A stretch of 64,000 nucleotides of DNA from Dehalococcoidia bacterium. GTDB taxonomy: Bacteria; Chloroflexota; Dehalococcoidia; CAUJGQ01. The notes under the pieces were generated by a model. The model saw only the letters and a program-made list of their open reading frames with translations, was not told the DNA's origin and did no database searches. Each line of letters opens with the position of its first letter. Position 1 is the stretch's first letter. Location of the stretch: contig DATGEL010000103.1 in the NCBI GenBank assembly GCA_035310145.1, positions 1 to 64,000 of the forward strand, given 5' to 3'. This document shows positions 58,757 through 64,000 of this stretch, piece by piece. The position numbers and the translations under genes are program-made.

Positions 58757-61096
58757 ATGGCGGAACGGCTGCTGGCCGGGCTGCGGGTGATCGAGCTGGC
58801 GCAGGAGATCGCCGGGCCCTACGGCGGCAAGCTCCTGGCCGATCTCGGCGCCGACGTGATCAAGGTCGAGCCGCCCGCGGGCGATCTCTGCCGCGCTCGC
58901 GGCCCCTTTCCCGGCCACCTGCCGCACCGCGAGCGCAGCGGTCTGTTCCGCTATCTCAATTCAGGCAAGCGCGGCGTCGCGATCGATCTCGAAGCTCCCT
59001 CCGGCCGCGAGGCTGTGTTCGAGCTGTGCCGCGACGCCGGCGTGCTGCTGGAGAGCTTCGCTCCCGGCGAGATGGCGCGGCTCGGCCTCGACATCACCGC
59101 CCTGCTCACGGTCAATCCGCGGCTGGCGCTGGTCTCGGTGACGCCGTTCGGGCAGACCGGACCGCAGGCCGCCTGGCGCGGCAACGATCTGATCGCCTTC
59201 CACGCTTCCGGCATGGCCTTCGGCTTCCCGGCGCTGCAGGTGGACCGGCCGGATCTGCCGCCGCACAACGCGCCCAGCTACGGCGCCGCGTTTCTCGCCG
59301 GCGAGCTGGTGGCGGCGGCCGCCATGCATGGTCTGCATGTCGTGCAGCGCCGTGGCCGTGGCTGCCACCTGGATCTCTCCTTGCAGGAGGCGGTCGCGGC
59401 GCTCAACCAGTCGCAGTACAGCGCCCTCGAACGCACGGGCGAGGTGCGGCGCCGTTTCTCCAGCGAGCCGTCGAACCCGACCGTGGCGCTCCTGCCCTGC
59501 GCGGACGGCTGGGTGGCGATCTCGCCGCGCGAGGAGCACCAGTGGCAGCGCTGGCTCGAGGTGATGGGCAGCCCGGCCTGGGGCGCTGAGCCCCGCTTCG
59601 CCGACCGCCGGGCGCGCGAGCGGCACTGGCGCGAGCTGTATCCACTGCTCGCCGCCTGGAGCGGCGAGCGCGCCACATCGGCCGTCTTCGAGGCAGCGCA
59701 GGCGGCGCGCGTTGCCTGCTACCCGCTGGGCCGCGCCGCCGATCTGCTGGCCTCGCCGCAGTTGCAGGCCCGTGGCTTCTTCGTCGAGATCGGTGACTCC
59801 GGAACCGGTCCGCTGACGGTTCCCGGAACGCCGTACCGGATCGACGGGGAAGGTTCCCGCGCACCGGTGACAGGCGACCGTGCCGCGGAGGCGCCGCGTT
59901 CTGCGCCGCCGTCCCTTACGCCCTCCACCCTCCCCCTCGCCGGTGTCCGCATCGTCGACTTCAGCTGGGTGCTGACCGGGCCGATCTGCACGAAGTACCT
60001 CGCCGCCCTGGGCGCCGAGGTGATCAAGATCGAGTCGCGCACGCGGCCCGACCTCTCGCAGCGCGATTTGGCCTGGGAGGAGCTGAACCCGAGCAAGCGC
60101 AGCATCACCCTCAACCTGCAACACGAGGCGGCGCGCGACCTTGCCCGCCGCCTGATCGCGCAAAGCGACGCCGTGATCGAGAACTTCTCCAGCAGCGTGA
60201 TGGAGCGGCTTGGTCTCGGTTACGCGGCCCTGCGCGAGCAGAACCCGCGCCTGGTCATGCTCTCCTCCTCGGCGCTGGGGCGCAGCGGGCCGGAGCGCGA
60301 TCGCGTCGCCTACGGCACGCTGATCCAGTGCTTCACCGGCTGGGCCGGCCTCGCGGCGCACCCCGGCCTGCCGCCGCGCTCGGCCGCCGGCATCTGGACG
60401 GACCCGCTGACCGCCGCGATGGCGACGTACCTCTTACTCGCCGCCCTCTGGCGCCAGCGGCGGCACGGCGAAGGCTGCTATATCGACCTCTCCATGGCGG
60501 AGACGACGATCGCCGCCCTGCCCGAGCCGCTGCTGGCCTGGGGACTCAACCGCGAGTTGCTGGCGCCGCGCGGCAACCGCGATCCGCTCAACGCGCCGCA
60601 GGGCTGCTACGCCGCGGCGGGCGACGACCGCTGGCTTGCGCTCAGCGTGCAGTCAGACGCCGATTGGACCGCGCTCTGCCGCCTCATGGCGCGGGAGGAA
60701 CTGCTGGACGACGCGCGCCTTGCCACGGCCGCGGGCCGTTGGGCGCACGCGGATGAGCTGGACGCCACCATCGCGGCCTGGGTGCGGCCGCAGGCGGCGG
60801 AAGACTGCGCGGCGCGCTTGCAGGCCGCGGGCATCGCCGCGACGCCGACGCTCACGCCCGCCGACGTGCTGAGTGACGCGCACCTGGCCGCGCGGGCGTT
60901 CATCAGCCCCGTGGAGCGCCTGGAAGGCGGCACGCGCCAGACCCTCGGTTTTCCCTGGCTGGCGGACGGCGAGCGGCCGGGGCAGTTCCGCCGCCCGCCG
61001 GCGGTGGGCGAGGACAACGCCCACGTGTTCCGGCAACTGCTTAAGCTGGACACCCAGGAGTATGCTCGGCTGGTTGCCGAACACGTCATCTATTAG
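58757..61096 (+). CDS. Fused double CaiB/BaiF (class III) CoA-transferase
   Basis: 779 aa made of two full CoA-transferase family III domains, about 1-375 and 395-779. Each keeps the catalytic Asp: D206 in GCHLDLSLQEA and D577 in GCYIDLSMAET. Each also begins with the family block (LLAGLRVIELAQEIAGPYGGKLLADLGADVIKVE; LPLAGVRIVDFSWVLTGPICTKYLAALGAEVIKIE). The native enzymes are interlocked dimers, so the fusion may be a heterodimer in one chain. GGGAGGCAGCAGA precedes the ATG at 58757. Followed 29 bases later by an enoyl-CoA hydratase-like gene. Confidence 0.93.
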   Translation: MAERLLAGLRVIELAQEIAGPYGGKLLADLGADVIKVEPPAGDLCRARGPFPGHLPHRERSGLFRYLNSGKRGVAIDLEAPSGREAVFELCRDAGVLLESFAPGEMARLGLDITALLTVNPRLALVSVTPFGQTGPQAAWRGNDLIAFHASGMAFGFPALQVDRPDLPPHNAPSYGAAFLAGELVAAAAMHGLHVVQRRGRGCHLDLSLQEAVAALNQSQYSALERTGEVRRRFSSEPSNPTVALLPCADGWVAISPREEHQWQRWLEVMGSPAWGAEPRFADRRARERHWRELYPLLAAWSGERATSAVFEAAQAARVACYPLGRAADLLASPQLQARGFFVEIGDSGTGPLTVPGTPYRIDGEGSRAPVTGDRAAEAPRSAPPSLTPSTLPLAGVRIVDFSWVLTGPICTKYLAALGAEVIKIESRTRPDLSQRDLAWEELNPSKRSITLNLQHEAARDLARRLIAQSDAVIENFSSSVMERLGLGYAALREQNPRLVMLSSSALGRSGPERDRVAYGTLIQCFTGWAGLAAHPGLPPRSAAGIWTDPLTAAMATYLLLAALWRQRRHGEGCYIDLSMAETTIAALPEPLLAWGLNRELLAPRGNRDPLNAPQGCYAAAGDDRWLALSVQSDADWTALCRLMAREELLDDARLATAAGRWAHADELDATIAAWVRPQAAEDCAARLQAAGIAATPTLTPADVLSDAHLAARAFISPVERLEGGTRQTLGFPWLADGERPGQFRRPPAVGEDNAHVFRQLLKLDTQEYARLVAEHVIY

Positions 61097-61125
61097 CTGT
61101 TAGCGCCGGAAGAAGCAAGCAAGCG

Positions 61126-61938
61126 ATGACCGAAGCAAGCGAGCCGCGAATCCTGCAGTTCGAGCAGACGGGCGCGATCGCGCGCATCACCCTGAACCGC
61201 CCCGAGAAGCTGAACGCGATCGATCACGCGCTCGGCCTCGCGCTCTACGACGCCTTCGCGCGCTGCGCCGAGGACGCAAGCGTGCGGGCGATCGTGCTCG
61301 CCGGCGCGGGGCGGGCGTTCTGCGCGGGCGACGAGCTGGGGCGCGAGCGCACGCCCGACGAGGTGCTGGCGCAGCGGCGGCGCGGCGCCATCCAGCACTA
61401 CGTGGCCGGGCCGGGCCGCTGGACCAGCACGCTGCGGCTGATGCGCAGCCTGGCGCAGCCGATCGTCGTACGCATCCAGGGTTACGCCTACGGCGCGGGC
61501 TTCAACCTGGCGCTTGGCGCCGACTTCCGCGTGATGGCCGCCAACGCGCGCCTGGCGACGCCGTTCATCAAGCGCGGCCTCGCCACCGGCACGAACCTCT
61601 TGCAGCAGTATCTCGGCATCGGCAAAGCGATCGAGATGACGCTACTGGGCGAGCCGCTGGACGCCGAGGAAGCGCTGCGCCTCGGCCTGGTCACGCGGGT
61701 GGTGGATGCCGCCGGGCTCGACGCCGCGGTGGACGAGCTGGCCGAGCGGCTCGCCTCCGGCCCCACGGCAGCGCTGAGCCTGACCAAGAAGGCCGTGTAC
61801 GCGGGCTGGGAGGAGGATCCAGACGGCGCATACTGGCAGCAAGGCTCGGCCGTGGTGCAGGGCCGCGAGCTGGAAGACCTGGCCGAAGGGCTGGCCGCCT
61901 TCCGCGAGAAGCGCCCGCCGCACTTCAGCGGCCGGTAA
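61126..61938 (+). CDS. Enoyl-CoA hydratase/isomerase family protein
   Basis: 270 aa crotonase-fold protein. IARITLNRPEKLNAIDHALGLALYDAF, the oxyanion region GRAFCAGDELGRER and PIVVRIQGYAYGAGFNLALGADFRVMAANARLATPFIKRGLATGTN are typical. The usual catalytic Glu segment (GLPEVxLGxxP) reads TPFIKRGLATGTN, so no hydratase Glu is visible; isomerase, hydrolase or another crotonase chemistry is possible. Co-transcribed with the double CoA-transferase. Confidence 0.87.
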   Translation: MTEASEPRILQFEQTGAIARITLNRPEKLNAIDHALGLALYDAFARCAEDASVRAIVLAGAGRAFCAGDELGRERTPDEVLAQRRRGAIQHYVAGPGRWTSTLRLMRSLAQPIVVRIQGYAYGAGFNLALGADFRVMAANARLATPFIKRGLATGTNLLQQYLGIGKAIEMTLLGEPLDAEEALRLGLVTRVVDAAGLDAAVDELAERLASGPTAALSLTKKAVYAGWEEDPDGAYWQQGSAVVQGRELEDLAEGLAAFREKRPPHFSGR

Positions 61939-62277
61939 ATGCGGGCAGCCCTCACTCCCCGTCCCCGCTCTCCCACCCCGCTCGTTCGATTGACGGCTGA
62001 AATTATGGAAATGGGAGAGAGGGACGTTCCACGCGTCATACGGTTATCCGGCACGCGGCCGGGCACCTGGAAGAGCCCTTCCACGCCCCACACATGGCGG
62101 TGTGGTCCGGTCTTCAGCGCCACCCGATGCTTCGGGAGGGGTGTCCTCCGGCGCCCACCGGGACTAACCCGATCACCGCTCGCGCTTCCTGCCAACGATC
62201 GCCCCCTTCTCTCCCATAGCGCAGCGTGATGGGAGAGAAGGGGGTCGGGGGGTTATGAGGGCCGCTCGCGCGCCGCC
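61939..62277. repeat. Intergenic region with two hairpin elements
   Basis: Convergent gap between the crotonase gene and the ThDP enzyme gene. An inverted copy begins right after the crotonase stop (GCGGGCAGCCCTCACTCC, with CTCTCCCA 61968-61975 and TGGGAGAG 62012-62019). A second full copy has 16-bp arms CCCCCTTCTCTCCCAT (62202-62217) and its complement (62229-62244) and its tail TATGAGGGCCGCTCGCG abuts the ThDP gene stop at 62278. No gene seen. Confidence 0.62.
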
Positions 62278-63936
62278 TCAGTGCGTCAGCCAGGCGAACT
62301 CCTGTGGGCGGCGCTGGGCGCGCGGGTCGATCATGATGTTGATCACCGCCGTCTTGCCCGAGGCGAACGCCTTGTCCAGCGCCGGGCGGATCTCCTCCGG
62401 CCGCTCGCACAAGAAACCGAGGCCGCCGAACGCCTCCGCCATCTTGTCGTAGCGCGCCGTGGCCGTGTAGGCGCCGGGCCGCGCGGTCAGCGGATTGTGG
62501 TCCGTCTCCGGCGGTCCGCCGCCCACGCCGTTGTTGTTGATGATGCAGAAGGTGATCGGCAGGTTGTAGCGGCAGGCGGTCTCCACTTCCATGCCGCTGA
62601 AGCCGAAGGCCGAGTCGCCCTCCACGTTCACCACGCGCTTGTCCGGATGCACCACCGCGGCGGCGATGGCGAAGGCCAGCCCCACGCCCATCGTGCCGTA
62701 GGAGCCGGCGTCGAGACGGGTGCGCGGCTCGTAGTTGTTCAGCACCTGCCGGCCGATGTCCATCGTGCTGGCGCCCTCGCTGGAGATGATCGCGTCGCGC
62801 GGCAGGGCGTCGCGGATCTCGCGCAGCACGCGGTAGTAGCCCATCGGCACGTCGTCGGAGGCGAGCATCGGCTCGGTGTTGCGCTTGTTCGTCTCCGCCT
62901 TGTTCTGCAGGCCGGAGCGCCAGAGGTTCTCGGCGCCGAACTGCCAGGGCTGCGCCTCCAGCGCCTTGTTGAGCTGCGCCGTGATCGCCTTGCCGTCGCC
63001 TACGAGGCCGACGGCGGCGGGCACGTTGGTGCCGATCTCCTCCGCGGCCACGTCCAGTTGAATGATCTTGACGTCCGGGCTCCAGCGCGGCGGCAGGCCG
63101 AAGTGCATGATCCAGTTCAGCCGCGCGCCCATCAAGAGCGCCACATCCGTGTTTTGCAGGGCATACGTCCGGGCGGAGGCGACGGAGAGCGGATGGTCGT
63201 CCGGCAGCAGCCCCTTCGCCATCGGCGCGGGCAGGAAGGGCAGCTGCGTCTTCTCGATGAACTCCTTGACCTCGGCCTCGGCGCGGCTCCAGGCCATCCC
63301 CTTACCGATCACCACCAGCGGCCGCTCGGCGCTCTTCAGAATTTCGAGCGCCTGCTCGATCGCGGCCTGTTCGGCCTGGATGCGCGGCGGCTCCGGCACG
63401 GCCGGCTTCTGCTCAATGCTCTCCTCCTCGACTTTGCCGGTGATCGTGTCGCCGGGCAGGTCGAGGTAAACGGGACCGGGGCGGCCGTAGATCGAGTTGC
63501 GCACCGCCTGCTCGACGTAGTAGGGGATGCGCGCCGTGGTCTCGACGCGATGGGCGTACTTGCAGAAGGGCCGCGCCGACTGCACCTGGTCCGTCTCCTG
63601 GAAGGCGCCCATGCCGTCCTGGAAGCTGTCGTTGGCGCCGCCGAGCAGGATCATCGGCCAGCAGTTGCTCCAGGCGTTGGCGAGGCCCGCGATCGCGTGG
63701 ATCATGCCGGGGCCGGAGACGACGAGGCAGGCCTGCGGCCGGCCAATGAGGTAGCTGGCCGCCTGCGCGGCGTAGCTGGCAGCCTGCTCGTTGCGCATGC
63801 CGAAGAACTTGATCCCCTCACGCTGGGCGGCGAAGGCGATCGGCACCACGGGGATGCCGACGATGCCGAACATATACTGGACGCCCTGCTTCTTCAGCTC
63901 GCGCGCGATCAACGTCGCGCCATCGATCTCGGCCAT
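62278..63936 (-). CDS. Thiamine-diphosphate enzyme: oxalyl-CoA decarboxylase / 2-hydroxyacyl-CoA lyase family
   Basis: 552 aa. Close in layout to oxalyl-CoA decarboxylase: E50 (FGMRNEQAASYAAQAASY), VVSGPGMIHAIAGLANAWSNCWPMILLGG, GLLPDDHPLSVASARTYAL, GDSAFGFSGMEVETACRYNLPITFCIINNNGVGGG (ThDP/Mg site). The active-site loop reads GMGAFQETDQ (F112, Q113), matching 2-hydroxyacyl-CoA lyases rather than the Tyr-Glu of oxalyl-CoA decarboxylase. Cleaves or forms a C-C bond next to CoA thioester with formyl-CoA as product or substrate. GGAGGG precedes the ATG at 63936. The adjacent CoA-transferase could supply acyl-CoA. Confidence 0.9.
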   Translation of the reverse strand: MAEIDGATLIARELKKQGVQYMFGIVGIPVVPIAFAAQREGIKFFGMRNEQAASYAAQAASYLIGRPQACLVVSGPGMIHAIAGLANAWSNCWPMILLGGANDSFQDGMGAFQETDQVQSARPFCKYAHRVETTARIPYYVEQAVRNSIYGRPGPVYLDLPGDTITGKVEEESIEQKPAVPEPPRIQAEQAAIEQALEILKSAERPLVVIGKGMAWSRAEAEVKEFIEKTQLPFLPAPMAKGLLPDDHPLSVASARTYALQNTDVALLMGARLNWIMHFGLPPRWSPDVKIIQLDVAAEEIGTNVPAAVGLVGDGKAITAQLNKALEAQPWQFGAENLWRSGLQNKAETNKRNTEPMLASDDVPMGYYRVLREIRDALPRDAIISSEGASTMDIGRQVLNNYEPRTRLDAGSYGTMGVGLAFAIAAAVVHPDKRVVNVEGDSAFGFSGMEVETACRYNLPITFCIINNNGVGGGPPETDHNPLTARPGAYTATARYDKMAEAFGGLGFLCERPEEIRPALDKAFASGKTAVINIMIDPRAQRRPQEFAWLTH

Positions 63937-64000
63937 TGCGCCGCCCTCCGCATCTTCTTTGGCTTGTTGTGGACGCACGTCAGCCGCGCAGCCCCGCACG

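Overview
The window is very GC-rich with dense, mostly short intergenic gaps. The gene content suggests an aerobic soil or groundwater Chloroflexota: F420-type LLM oxidoreductases, Tat-type lipoprotein binding proteins with Asn/Ala/Ser-rich linkers, MmgE/PrpD, CaiB/BaiF CoA-transferases, methylmalonyl-CoA accessory genes, and two molybdopterin oxidoreductases without Tat signals. This placement is inference from protein style; no 16S rRNA is present. Apart from a decayed tRNA 3' fragment there is no RNA gene, CRISPR array or intact insertion sequence.

Layout: 1-4341 holds a cut alpha/beta-hydrolase, an FAD monooxygenase with a strong regulated promoter, MurA (Cys-to-Asp active site) and an MreB-like actin. 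4342-6397 is a lower-GC accessory scar: an Imm5-like protein, a transposase remnant with an in-frame stop, weak secreted ORFs and a tRNA-Arg 3' fragment. 6398-24795 is a one-carbon/methyl-transfer region: LLM oxidoreductase plus group-D flavin hydroxylase; a six-gene unit (homocysteine methyltransferase/MTHFR fusion, DppB, DppC, peptide-type binding protein, MetE-C-like protein, VOC protein); metF-folD; a divergent methyltransferase/MetE-C-like pair; and a third MetE-C-like protein with a PucR regulator. 24795-30307 holds a MarR regulator, a cyclase, a double-hotdog protein and a 951-aa molybdopterin oxidoreductase. 30349-37621 is a branched-chain-type ABC operon (livG-acyl-CoA-ligase-like-livH-livM-livK-livF) running into that oxidoreductase. 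37944-43630 holds a triple RidA-domain protein, a MaoC protein, an acyl-CoA dehydrogenase, an MmgE/PrpD protein and a MarR regulator. 43748-48813 holds an HxlR regulator, a lactonase-type MBL protein, a DinB-like protein, methylmalonyl-CoA epimerase, a B12-binding mutase subunit and MeaB. 48930-54701 is housekeeping (DUF2344 protein, histidine phosphatase, FtsB-like, TilS, nitroreductase, EamA exporter) followed by HicAB. 54886-63936 holds a degenerate GGDEF protein, a second molybdopterin oxidoreductase, a DUF4214 protein, a fused double CaiB/BaiF CoA-transferase, an enoyl-CoA-hydratase-like protein and an oxalyl-CoA decarboxylase/2-hydroxyacyl-CoA lyase-type ThDP enzyme.

Together the genes read as a catabolic and C1 toolkit: uptake of acids or peptides, CoA activation, acyl-CoA oxidation and hydration, C-C cleavage to formyl-CoA, folate-level C1 conversion and methyl transfer to thiols. 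A family of GC-rich hairpin elements recurs through the window. Its conserved tail usually abuts the 3' end of a gene, and in at least three genes it encodes the C-terminus. This is the most pervasive unexplained structure here. The most interesting biochemical candidates are the HACL-like ThDP enzyme next to the fused CoA-transferase, the three MetE-C paralogues and the three-domain RidA chain.
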